From contig NZ_BSFQ01000001.1 in NCBI RefSeq assembly GCF_027922425.1, positions 372,001 through 436,000 on the forward strand: a DNA stretch of 64,000 bases, given 5' to 3'. Numbering within the stretch: position 1 is the first letter of the stretch; each line of letters begins with the position of its first letter. The translations under genes were made by a program, and so were the position numbers. The stretch is from Pseudonocardia halophobica (lineage in GTDB: Bacteria; Actinomycetota; Actinomycetes; Mycobacteriales; Pseudonocardiaceae). The notes beneath the pieces were generated by a model. That model saw nothing but the letters and a program-made list of their open reading frames with translations, made no database searches and was not told the origin of the DNA. Shown in pieces: positions 38,098 to 45,724 of the stretch.

Positions 38098-38820
38098 TCA
38101 CGTGCCCGCAGCCTCCTGCCCGTCCTGTCGGCGTCCGTTCCGGTCGCCATCGCGTGCCGAGCGAGCTGCCGACCACGCCGCGCCCAGGTCCACGACCCGG
38201 GACTCGTCCCAGGGATGCGCCCATCCCGCGCGATCCAACAGGCCGGACAATAGGCCCCCGGTGAAACCCCACACGAGCACCCCCGCCACCAGGAAGGCCG
38301 GGCCGCGGTGCCCGCTGGGGTGGTGCACGGTGATGCGGTTCGCGGGGTCGACGAGGTCGGCCACCGGCACCCGGACGACGGCCGCCGTCTCGGCCGGGTC
38401 CACGGCGTGCACCGCGCTCGGCTCGGCCCAGTAGCCCAGCACCGGGGTCACCACGAAGCCCGACGGCGGGATGAACAGTTCGGGCAGCAGCGCCAGCGGG
38501 ACGACGCCCGCGGGGTCCAGCCCGGTCTCCTCCTCGGCCTCGCGCAGCGCGGCGCCGAGCGGTCCGGCGTCGCCCGGGTCGATCCGGCCGCCGGGGAAGG
38601 CCACCTGGCCGGCGTGGTTGCGCAGCGTGGAGGCGCGCTCGACGAGCAGCACGTCCGGCCCCTGCGGGCTCTCGCCGAACAGCATCAGCACGGCCGCCCT
38701 CGGGCCGCCCGCGGGCGGCGGGACGCGGTGGGGGGCGAGGTCGTAGGCCTCGACGCTGTCGAGCGAGCCCAGCAGCGGCTCCAGGAAGGCGGGCGCCGCC
38801 TCCGGGTGCACGTCGGTCAT
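38098..38820 (-). CDS. NUDIX hydrolase (CoA pyrophosphatase-like)
   Basis: A 240-residue NUDIX protein. The box is intact: GGRIDPGDAGPLGAALREAEEETGL, with the REAEEETG core. The upstream HAGQVAFPGG fits CoA-pyrophosphatase (NudL/YeaB) members that cut CoA into 3',5'-ADP and phosphopantetheine. The C-terminal 25 residues are polar and variable. Corresponds to Rv3672c by position. ATG at 38820 overlaps the TlpA-like gene's stop (ATGA). Confidence 0.91.
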   Translation of the reverse strand: MTDVHPEAAPAFLEPLLGSLDSVEAYDLAPHRVPPPAGGPRAAVLMLFGESPQGPDVLLVERASTLRNHAGQVAFPGGRIDPGDAGPLGAALREAEEETGLDPAGVVPLALLPELFIPPSGFVVTPVLGYWAEPSAVHAVDPAETAAVVRVPVADLVDPANRITVHHPSGHRGPAFLVAGVLVWGFTGGLLSGLLDRAGWAHPWDESRVVDLGAAWSAARSARDGDRNGRRQDGQEAAGT

Positions 38821-39467
38821 GAGGACAGCTTGCCCACCGCGGCCGCCACCTCGTCGGCCGACCCGAAGGGAACCGGCGGGTCGACACGTGCCACCGAGCC
38901 GTCCGCCCGCACGACGTAGCTGGCCGGGATGGCCGGCGGCACCGCCAGCCCGGCCCGCAGCGCGCCCTCGGGATCGGTGACCGACGGGAGCCGGACGCCG
39001 ATCTCGGCGAGCAGCGCGAGCGCCGCCTCGTCCGTGTCCTGGATGTCGACGAGCAGGACGGGCGCCGCGCCGGGGCGGGCGGCGTACCCGGCGAGCGCGG
39101 GCAGCTCCTCGCGGCACGGGGCGCACCACGACGCCCACACGTTGACCAGCGCGGTGCGGCCGGCGAGCGCGCCGCCGACGTCGACCGGCGTGCCGTCGGC
39201 CAGGCAGGGGGCGACGACCCCGGCGAGCGGGCCGGCCCCGCCGGTGCCCGACGGGCAGGGCGGCAGGTCCGCCCGCGCCCGCAGATCGGCGAGCCGGGCG
39301 GGATCGGGCGCGGCCGTGGTGGTCGCGCCGCCTGCCGTGCCTCCGGACGGGGCGGGGTCGCGCGGCCACAGTGCGACGACCCCGATCACCACCAGCACCA
39401 CCACCACCAGCGTGCTGACCAGCTCGGACCGGTGCCGCCGCAGGACGGCCCGGGGTCCGGTGCTCAT
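38817..39467 (-). CDS. TlpA-like membrane-anchored thioredoxin
   Basis: A 216-residue thiol-disulfide protein anchored by one N-terminal helix (residues about 17-35), so the thioredoxin domain faces outside. The active site is WASWCAPCREELP near residue 112; the later cis-proline region is AIPASYVV. It probably reduces or oxidises disulfides of envelope proteins. Two extra cysteines (PPCPSG and APCLADG) lie before the active site. Matches Rv3673c by position. GTG/ATG start at 39467 lies seven bases after nth. Confidence 0.9.
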   Translation of the reverse strand: MSTGPRAVLRRHRSELVSTLVVVVLVVIGVVALWPRDPAPSGGTAGGATTTAAPDPARLADLRARADLPPCPSGTGGAGPLAGVVAPCLADGTPVDVGGALAGRTALVNVWASWCAPCREELPALAGYAARPGAAPVLLVDIQDTDEAALALLAEIGVRLPSVTDPEGALRAGLAVPPAIPASYVVRADGSVARVDPPVPFGSADEVAAAVGKLSS

Positions 39468-39474
39468 CGGTGGC

Positions 39475-40269
39475 TCATTCCCCGCCCAGCCCCGCCAGCT
39501 GCAGCAGGTGCGGCGCCTCCGGACCCTTGACCAACTTCGCGGCCGCGACCGGGTCGGTGGGGCCGAGGCCGAACGACGGGCAGTCCATCGCCAGCGTGCA
39601 GGCCCCGCAGGCCGGCTTCTTGGCGTGGCAGACCCGGCGCCCGTGGAAGATCACGTAGTGCGACGCCATGGTCCAGTCCTTCTTCGGGACCAGGTCGCCG
39701 ACCTCGTGCTCGACCTTGACCGCGTCCTCCTCGGTGGTCCAGCCCCAGCGGCGCACGAGCCGGCCGAAGTGGGTGTCCACGGTGATGCCGGGGACGCCGA
39801 ACGCGTTGCCCAGGATGACGTTCGCGGTCTTCCGCCCGATTCCCGGCAGGGTGACGAGATCGTCGAGGTTCCCGGGGACCTCGCCGTCGAACCGCTCGAC
39901 GAGGGCGGCGCCCAGGCCCATCAGCGCGTTCGCCTTGTTGCGGTAGAAGCCGGTCTGCCGGACGTACTCCTCCAGCTCGGTGCGGTCGGCGCCCGCGTAG
40001 TCCGCCGCGGTGCGGTAGCGGGCGAACAGCGCCGGGCTGATCTCGTTGACCTTCTTGTCGGTCGACTGCGCGGACAGGATCGTGGCGACGGCGAGCTCGA
40101 GCGGGTTCGTGAAGTCCAGCTCGCAGTGCGCGTCGGGGTACGCGACGGCGAGCGCCCGCAGGATCCGCCCGACCCGCCGGGCGCGGCCGATCCCGCTCTC
40201 GCCGGCGGCGATCCGCGCGGACAGCTTCGCGACCTCGCGGCTGGTGGGACGCCGGAGTGTGGTGGTCAC
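39475..40269 (-). CDS. nth: Endonuclease III
   Basis: DNA glycosylase/AP-lyase that removes oxidised pyrimidines. 264 residues. The helix-hairpin-helix with catalytic lysine is [18 protein letters not shown], the catalytic aspartate follows in VDTHFGRL, and the 4Fe-4S cluster is [17 protein letters not shown] (C-x6-C-x2-C-x5-C). The start is GTG at 40269. Position equals Rv3674c. A longer N-terminal tail of about 30 residues is normal for actinobacteria. Confidence 0.97.
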   Translation of the reverse strand: MTTTLRRPTSREVAKLSARIAAGESGIGRARRVGRILRALAVAYPDAHCELDFTNPLELAVATILSAQSTDKKVNEISPALFARYRTAADYAGADRTELEEYVRQTGFYRNKANALMGLGAALVERFDGEVPGNLDDLVTLPGIGRKTANVILGNAFGVPGITVDTHFGRLVRRWGWTTEEDAVKVEHEVGDLVPKKDWTMASHYVIFHGRRVCHAKKPACGACTLAMDCPSFGLGPTDPVAAAKLVKGPEAPHLLQLAGLGGE

Positions 40270-40426
40270 ACGGCGAGACTACGGCGACCCACCGACAACC
40301 TCGGGCGCGGTACGCAGGGTGACGGGCCGTTGCCGCAGGTGACGGGTCTCGATCGCGCATCGATCCCGACACGCGGGGGCCCCGGTGGGGCCGGGGTGCC
40401 GGGGGTAGGCCATCATCGACCGTGAC

Positions 40427-40675
40427 ATGACTGCCTGGTTAGCCGTCCTCGTGCCGCTCCTGGTGATGTTCTTCGCGCTCGGTATGGAGCGTGTCGAGTC
40501 CCGGATGCGGGAGTCCACCGTGCGGCAGGACGAGCTCGACGAGTTGCTCGAGCGTCCCCGCCCCGACGAGGTGCGCGCGTTGTTCCGCCAGGGCACCGTC
40601 CGCGCGCTGGAGCTCTTCCGCCTGCGCAACCGGGGCGGGAGGCGCGGGACACGCCGGAGTAAAGTCTCCTCGTAG
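40427..40675 (+). CDS. Small single-span membrane protein (Rv3675-like)
   Basis: An 82-residue protein with one N-terminal membrane helix (residues 3-19) and a charged cytosolic helix (RMRESTVRQDELDELLERPRP in part) ending in a basic tail. A protein of this kind lies between nth and crp in mycobacteria too, so the synteny supports it being real. Function unknown. Confidence 0.72.
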   Translation: MTAWLAVLVPLLVMFFALGMERVESRMRESTVRQDELDELLERPRPDEVRALFRQGTVRALELFRLRNRGGRRGTRRSKVSS

Positions 40676-40776
40676 CCCGTTCGGCCCGTGAGGGTCGGCC
40701 GGGAAGGGGGGCCGAACGGGTCGGTCCGCGGTGCCCGGGTACCCCAATCCGGGCATGGTGTTCACACGTCGTCTCG

Positions 40777-40805
40777 TCACACTGTGCGGAGCGACCCCCT
40801 AGACT
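40777..40805 (+). promoter_or_regulatory. Probable crp promoter
   Basis: TCACAC (40777-40782) and TAGACT (40800-40805) with a 17-base spacer, about 57 bases before the crp start. Good fit to a housekeeping actinobacterial promoter. I found no convincing CRP palindrome for self-control. Confidence 0.5.
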
Positions 40806-40861
40806 GGCGCGCCGATGATCCGCCGCGTGGCTGCGGTGGATGTGGACGAGGAGCAGGTGTT

Positions 40862-41536
40862 GTGGACGATGTTCTGATCCGGGCAGGGATCTTCCAGGGT
40901 GTGGAGCCGCACGCCGCCGAGGTGCTGGCCCAGACCCTGGAGCCCGTGGAGTTCCCGCGTGGGCACGTCATCTTCAGCGAGGGCGAGCCGGGTGACCGGC
41001 TCTACATCATCGCCAGCGGCAAGGTGAAGATCGGCCGGAAGTCCCCCGACGGCCGGGAGAACCTGTTGATGGTCGCGGGCCCGTCGGACATGTTCGGCGA
41101 GCTGTCGATCTTCGACCCGGGGCCGCGCACGTCGTCGGCCACCTCGGTGACCGAGGTCCGCGCCTTCACGATGGACCGCGCCGCGCTGCGCGAGTGGATC
41201 GGCAAGCGGCCGGAGATCGCCGAGCAGCTGCTGCGCGTGCTGGCCCGCCGGCTGCGCCGCACCAACAACATGCTCGCGGACCTGATCTTCACGGACGTGC
41301 CGGGCCGCGTGGCCAAGTCGCTGCTGCAGCTGGCCCGTCAGTTCGGGTCGCAGGAGTCCGGCCTGCTCCGCGTCACGCACGACCTGACCCAGGAGGAGAT
41401 CGCCCAGCTCGTCGGCGCCTCCCGCGAGACGGTCAACAAGGCGCTGGCGGACTTCGCGCACCGCGGCTGGCTGCGGCTCGAGGGCAAGAGCGTGCTGATC
41501 CTGGAGCCCGAGCGGCTCGCCCGCCGCGCCCGGTAG
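40862..41536 (+). CDS. crp: cAMP receptor protein (Crp/Fnr family regulator)
   Basis: Global regulator of 224 residues, same length and very similar sequence to mycobacterial CRP (Rv3676). The cAMP pocket is [15 protein letters not shown] and [19 protein letters not shown] (R and S contact the phosphate); the dimer helix follows; the winged HTH is [21 protein letters not shown] with the recognition helix [12 protein letters not shown] at 40862 preceded by GAGGAG. Controls carbon and resuscitation genes in relatives. Confidence 0.96.
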   Translation: MDDVLIRAGIFQGVEPHAAEVLAQTLEPVEFPRGHVIFSEGEPGDRLYIIASGKVKIGRKSPDGRENLLMVAGPSDMFGELSIFDPGPRTSSATSVTEVRAFTMDRAALREWIGKRPEIAEQLLRVLARRLRRTNNMLADLIFTDVPGRVAKSLLQLARQFGSQESGLLRVTHDLTQEEIAQLVGASRETVNKALADFAHRGWLRLEGKSVLILEPERLARRAR

Positions 41537-41577
41537 AACCGTCCCGCGCCACCCTCGTGGTGGCGTGCGGCAAATAA

Positions 41578-41595
41578 CTGGTACGGCCGTACCAG
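41578..41595. promoter_or_regulatory. 18-bp perfect palindrome before MFS gene
   Basis: CTGGTACGGCCGTACCAG, a gap-free palindrome 20 bases before the MFS start. Looks like a TetR- or GntR-type operator that would block transcription of the pump. No such regulator is adjacent. Confidence 0.6.
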
Positions 41596-41615
41596 ATCGT
41601 GCGATCCTCGACGGC

Positions 41616-42830
41616 GTGTCCGTCTCGCTCGCCGACTACCGCGCGGCCGTCACCGCTCCCGGTGCGACCGTGCCCGTCCTCACCTCCGCGGTGGGCCGGT
41701 TCCCGGTCGCCATGTTCAGCTTCGCCACGCTGCTCTACGTGCAGCGCGAGTCGGGCTCGTTCGCGGTGGCGGGTGCCGTCTCGGCGGGGTCGCTGGTCGG
41801 CGTCGCGCTCGGCTCGGTGCTGCAGGGCCGGCTGATGGACCGGCGCGGGCCGTCGGGCGTGCTGCTGGTCGTCGCCACGTTGTTCGCACTGGGCGCGGGC
41901 GGGCTCGTCGCGGCCGTCGAGACGCGGGTCGCGCTGCCCGTCGTCGTCGCGGTCGCGCTGTTCACCGGGCTCGTCATGCCCGCCATGCCCGGCGCCTCCC
42001 GGGCGCTGTGGGAGCGGCTGGTGCCGTCCGGGCCGCGGCGCGAGGCGGCGTACAGCTACGAGGCGATCAGCCTCGAGGTCTTCTTCATCCTCGGGCCGGG
42101 TGTGGCCGCGCTGCTGGCCTCCACGCCCTGGCCCGGGACCGGCACGGCGGTGGCCGTGGCCGCGACCGTCGTCGGGACGGTGGGATTCGCGCTGAGCGGG
42201 CCCGTGCGCGGCAGCCGGCCGCTCCCGTCGACCGGGGCGACGCTGTGGGGCGCGATCGCGAGCCCCGGCATGCGGACGATCGCGCTGGCCGGGCTGGGCT
42301 TCGGGCTCGTCGTCGGCGCCGTCGAGGTCGGGGTGCCCGCGGTCGCCACGGGTCTCGGCGAGCCGTGGCTGGGCGGTGCGCTGCTGTCGGCCTGGTCGGT
42401 CACCTCCGTGCTGGTCGGCGTCCTCTACGGGATGCGGCCGTGGCCCCGCGCGCTGCACCTGCGGATGCCGGTGCTGGTCGCCGGGTTCGGCGTGCTGGTG
42501 CTGGCCATGTGGCTCGCGGGCGTGGCGGACTCGCTCGTGCTGCTCGTGATCGCCATGCTGGCGGCCGGCGGGCTCATCACGCCGCAGACCACGGGGCACT
42601 CGCTCATCGTGGAGGTCGTGGCGCCGCGCGGCGCGGCCACCGAGGCGTTCGGCTGGGTGGTCACGGCGATCACCGTGGGAGCTGCCGTCGGCCAGTCGCT
42701 GGCCGGGGTCGTGGTCGAGGCGGCCGGGGCGTCCGGGGCCTTCCTCACCGGTGGCGCGGCCGGCCTGCTCGTCGGCGCCGTGCTCTGGGTCCGGCGCCGG
42801 ACGATCGAGGGGACGCCCTCAGCCGCGTAG
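41616..42830 (+). CDS. MFS transporter (probable efflux)
   Basis: A 404-residue major facilitator with about 12 hydrophobic segments. The loop 2-3 motif appears as GRLMDRRGPSG, and the centre has a short polar loop after helix 6. Such pumps export drugs or metabolites by proton antiport; no substrate can be named. GTG at 41616 is chosen because an earlier start at 41565 would include the operator palindrome. It overlaps the convergent metallo-hydrolase gene by 12 bases. Confidence 0.85.
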   Translation: MSVSLADYRAAVTAPGATVPVLTSAVGRFPVAMFSFATLLYVQRESGSFAVAGAVSAGSLVGVALGSVLQGRLMDRRGPSGVLLVVATLFALGAGGLVAAVETRVALPVVVAVALFTGLVMPAMPGASRALWERLVPSGPRREAAYSYEAISLEVFFILGPGVAALLASTPWPGTGTAVAVAATVVGTVGFALSGPVRGSRPLPSTGATLWGAIASPGMRTIALAGLGFGLVVGAVEVGVPAVATGLGEPWLGGALLSAWSVTSVLVGVLYGMRPWPRALHLRMPVLVAGFGVLVLAMWLAGVADSLVLLVIAMLAAGGLITPQTTGHSLIVEVVAPRGAATEAFGWVVTAITVGAAVGQSLAGVVVEAAGASGAFLTGGAAGLLVGAVLWVRRRTIEGTPSAA

Positions 42831-43610
42831 GTAGTCCAGCTGGGCCTTCACCGAGAGCTCCGCGGCGTCCCACAGCCGCTGGTCGACGTCGGCGTACACC
42901 ACCTCGACCACCTGCCGGGGCGTCGGGTCCTCGGGCAGCGTGCGCAGGGCCTCGCGGACCTGGTCGAGCCGCTGGTGGCGGTGCTCGCGGTAGTACGTCG
43001 CGACGGCCGCGGCGTCGGGCAGCTCCGGGCCGTGGCCGGTCAGCACGGTGGTGCCGGGCGGCAGGTCGGCGTACCAGTCCAGCGAGGAGAGGTACGGGGC
43101 GAGCGCGCCGTCCGGGTGCGCGATCACGGTGGTGCCGTGGCCGAGGATCATGTCGCCGGCCAGCAGCGGCGGCGGCCCGTCACCCGGGCCCTCCAGCAGG
43201 AACGACGTCGAGTCCGACGTGTGCCCGGGCGTCGCCACCACCCGCAGCTCCAGCCCCGCCGCGGCCACCACGTCGCCGTCGGACAACGCCTCGGAGCCGA
43301 GCACGAGGCTCGGGTCCAGGGCCTGCACCGGCGCCCTGGTGAGCTCGGCGAGCCGTCGGGCCGCGCCGCAGTGGTCGTGGTGCCGGTGGGTCAGCAGGAT
43401 CCGGGCCACGGGCCCCTGCGCCGTGAGCCGCTCGAGGTGCTCCTCGTCGTCCGCCTCGCCGGGGTCGACGACGATGCACTCCTCCACCCCGGGCGCCCGC
43501 AGCACCCAGGTGTTGGTGCCCTCCAGCGTCATCGGGCCGGGGTTGTTCTGCAGCAGCACCGAGACGAGCGGCGTGACCTCCCGCAGGACGCCGTAGGCCG
43601 GAGCGGTCAC
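42819..43610 (-). CDS. Metallo-beta-lactamase-fold hydrolase (LACTB2-like)
   Basis: A 263-residue MBL-fold enzyme. Metal ligands: THRHHDHCG (HxHxDH), the histidine in ATPGHTSDS and the aspartate in LLAGDMILGHG. The NPGPMTLEGTNTWVL start and a helical C-terminal part (VVEVVYADVDQRLW) are those of LACTB2/Rv3677c-like proteins, which may act as nucleases or thioester hydrolases. GTG at 43610 overlaps the NUDIX stop. Confidence 0.9.
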   Translation of the reverse strand: MTAPAYGVLREVTPLVSVLLQNNPGPMTLEGTNTWVLRAPGVEECIVVDPGEADDEEHLERLTAQGPVARILLTHRHHDHCGAARRLAELTRAPVQALDPSLVLGSEALSDGDVVAAAGLELRVVATPGHTSDSTSFLLEGPGDGPPPLLAGDMILGHGTTVIAHPDGALAPYLSSLDWYADLPPGTTVLTGHGPELPDAAAVATYYREHRHQRLDQVREALRTLPEDPTPRQVVEVVYADVDQRLWDAAELSVKAQLDYLRG

Positions 43611-44443
43611 GCCGACCGCGCGGGCGCGAACTGGTGCTCGGAGCCGTCCGGGAGGATGACGTACCGGACGCCCGCGTCGTCCTTGCGGAACTTCGGGTGC
43701 ACCGGGGTCATGTCCCGGCCCGCGCACCCGGCCAGCGCCTCGGCCGTCGTCGAGAAGGCGGAGAGGTCCCGCAGCGAGAGCAGGGTCGGCGGCATCAGCG
43801 TCATCTCGCCGGTGTCGAACGCCGCCAACGCGTCCTCGGGGTACCACCAGGTCGCCTCGACGGCCTCGGTCGTGTGCGCGTCGGCCTCCTGACCGGCCGG
43901 CATGCCCGCGACGAAGAAGATCGTGTCGTAGCGGCGGCCCTCCTGCGGCGGTGTCACCCAGTGCGCCCAGGTCCGCAGCAGGTCCGAGCGCAGCACGTAG
44001 CCGGAGTCCACCAGGACCTGGGCCAGCGAGAGCGTGTGCTCGGTGAGCTGCTTGCGCCACAGCGGGGCCTGCGCGGTGAGGGAGCCGGGCTCGCCGCCGG
44101 GCGGGCCCGCGAGCAGCACGCCGGTCTCCTCGAACACCTCGCGCACGGCCGCGGACACGGCTTGCCCCGCGACCTCCGGCGTCACGCCGATCAGCTCGGC
44201 CCACTCGGTGGGGTCGGGGCCGGCCCAACGCTCGGCGTCGGGCACGTCGGAGGGGTCGACGCTGCCGCCCGGGAACACGGTCATGCCACCCGCGAAGGCC
44301 ATCTGCTTCACCCTGCGCTGCAGGAAGACCTGCAGGGGGGCGCGACCGGGCGGGGGTGCCGGGTCGTCGCGAAGCAGCAGCACCGTCGCGGCCGGCTTCG
44401 GCTGCGCGGCGCTCTCGGTCGTGTTGTCACCGGCGACGCTCAC
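43607..44443 (-). CDS. NUDIX hydrolase (NUDT19-like)
   Basis: A 278-residue NUDIX protein with an interrupted box: GGSVDPSDVP early and AAVREVFEETGVLL (REVFEETG) near residue 105, separated by an insertion of about 45 residues, the pattern of NUDT19/RP2p-like CoA diphosphatases. It ends with a conserved HPKFRKDDAGVRYVILPDG segment. GTG start at 44443. Two-gene operon with the MBL enzyme. Confidence 0.88.
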   Translation of the reverse strand: MSVAGDNTTESAAQPKPAATVLLLRDDPAPPPGRAPLQVFLQRRVKQMAFAGGMTVFPGGSVDPSDVPDAERWAGPDPTEWAELIGVTPEVAGQAVSAAVREVFEETGVLLAGPPGGEPGSLTAQAPLWRKQLTEHTLSLAQVLVDSGYVLRSDLLRTWAHWVTPPQEGRRYDTIFFVAGMPAGQEADAHTTEAVEATWWYPEDALAAFDTGEMTLMPPTLLSLRDLSAFSTTAEALAGCAGRDMTPVHPKFRKDDAGVRYVILPDGSEHQFAPARSA

Positions 44444-44522
44444 GTCCGGACCTTAACCCGCCGCCCGCCGGGGGTCGGCCGTGAAGATGGCCACGCCGCC
44501 CGCATCGCGGGACGGATCGAGG

Positions 44523-44720
44523 CTGGTTCATCGATCCCCACGGCGCTTCGGGCGAGGTCTCGGTCGCGTTATGGATCCCTGACGCGCTCGGAGTGGGGCT
44601 CTCGGCCGCGTTGTGGATCCATAGCGCGTTGGGGTGGTGTGTTCTGCTCGCGTGAGGGTGCGCCGCGGCCTGCTGCCTCTGTGTACCCATGACGCGCTCA
44701 GGGCTGTGTAGGGGTGCGTG
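44523..44720. repeat. Degenerate tandem 42-bp repeats in 314-bp intergenic gap
   Basis: The gap between the NUDIX and Gfo/Idh genes contains R1 (44558-44599) and R2 (44600-44640), starting TCTCGG and carrying GCGTTRTGGATCC, plus weaker relatives before and after. The GGATCC core with CGCG flanks is also found in the hairpin at 57310. No gene is evident in the gap. Confidence 0.6.
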
Positions 44721-44757
44721 ACGCGGGTCGGCCAGGGCGAGCGGGCAGGATGGGGCC

Positions 44758-45651
44758 GTGGATCAGCTGCGCGTCGGACTCGTCGGGGGCGGGCCGTGGG
44801 CCCGCTCCGTGCACGCCCCCGCCCTCGCCGCCCATCCCGGGGTGGAGCTGGCGGGCGTCTGGACGCGGCGGCCCGAGCCGGCCCGGGAGATCACCGCACT
44901 GCACGGCGGCACACCGTTCGTCGAGGTCGAGGAGCTGTTCGAGGCCGTCGACGCCGTCGCCTTCGCCGTGCCGCCCGCGGTGCAGGGCGCGTTGGCCCCC
45001 TCGGCCGCGGCCCTGGGGAAGCACCTGATCCTGGACAAGCCGCTCGCCGACACGCTGCCCGCCGCCGAACGCACCGCGGCCGCGATCGCCGAGGCCGAAG
45101 TCTGCTCGACGACCGTGTTCACGTTGCGCTTCCACCCGCCGGTCCGTGCCTGGCTCGCCGGGCTCCCGGCCGGTCCCGCCGACGCCGACACCACCGCCAC
45201 CGCCCGCTGGCTCTCCGGAGCGCTGCTCGGCGGTCCGTACTCGGCGTCGGCCTGGCGGGCCGAGCGGGGCGCGCTGCTCGACATCGGCCCGCACATGGTC
45301 GACCTGCTCGACGCCGCGCTCGGCGAGGTCGTCGACGTCGAGTTCGCCCACGCGAGCGCGCCGGACCTCTGGCAGGTCGGTCTGCGGCACGTCGGCGGCG
45401 CCCGCAGCACCCTGACGCTCTCGCTCGCGCTGCCGATCGACCCCACCGAGATGGAGGTGACGGCCTTCGGCTCGGTCGGTCGGCACGTGCTCACCGACCG
45501 CCCCGCCGACGCGACCGCCTCCTACGCCGTCCTCCTCGACGAGCTGCTCGACGCGGTCGCCGATGGCCTCGTCGACGGCCCGCACTCCGCCGCCCGCAGC
45601 CTCCACGTGCAGCGGGTGCTGGCGCGGGCGGAGGAGTTGGCGCGGGGGTAG
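44758..45651 (+). CDS. Gfo/Idh/MocA family oxidoreductase
   Basis: A 297-residue NAD(P)-dependent oxidoreductase. Rossmann motif VGLVGGGPWARSVHAPAL near residue 6, the EKP-type motif as LDKPLAD near 93 and the GPHMVDLL helix with the conserved histidine near 178. Members oxidise sugars or related polyols. GTG at 44758 is preceded by GGCAGGAT, which may be a -10 box of a leaderless message. Substrate unknown. Confidence 0.88.
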   Translation: MDQLRVGLVGGGPWARSVHAPALAAHPGVELAGVWTRRPEPAREITALHGGTPFVEVEELFEAVDAVAFAVPPAVQGALAPSAAALGKHLILDKPLADTLPAAERTAAAIAEAEVCSTTVFTLRFHPPVRAWLAGLPAGPADADTTATARWLSGALLGGPYSASAWRAERGALLDIGPHMVDLLDAALGEVVDVEFAHASAPDLWQVGLRHVGGARSTLTLSLALPIDPTEMEVTAFGSVGRHVLTDRPADATASYAVLLDELLDAVADGLVDGPHSAARSLHVQRVLARAEELARG

Positions 45652-45661
45652 GTGGGGCGTG

Positions 45662-45691
45662 AGGGCTGTTCTCGAGTTCGAGAACAGCCCT
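45662..45691. terminator. Hairpin terminator between convergent genes
   Basis: AGGGCTGTTCTCGA (45662-45675) and its exact complement (45678-45691) with a 2-base centre, 10 bases after the Gfo/Idh stop and 33 before the stop of the long opposite gene. Confidence 0.72.
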
Positions 45692-45724
45692 GGTGTCCCG
45701 TTCGACCTGCGCGGCCGGCGTTGA

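Noticed and set aside
40740..40800. CRP self-binding site before crp
   Set aside because: Only scattered TCACAC words are present; no TGTGA-N6-TCACA-type symmetry at a fitting spacing.
44523..44720. CRISPR array
   Set aside because: Repeats are adjacent and degenerate with no unique spacers and no cas genes nearby.
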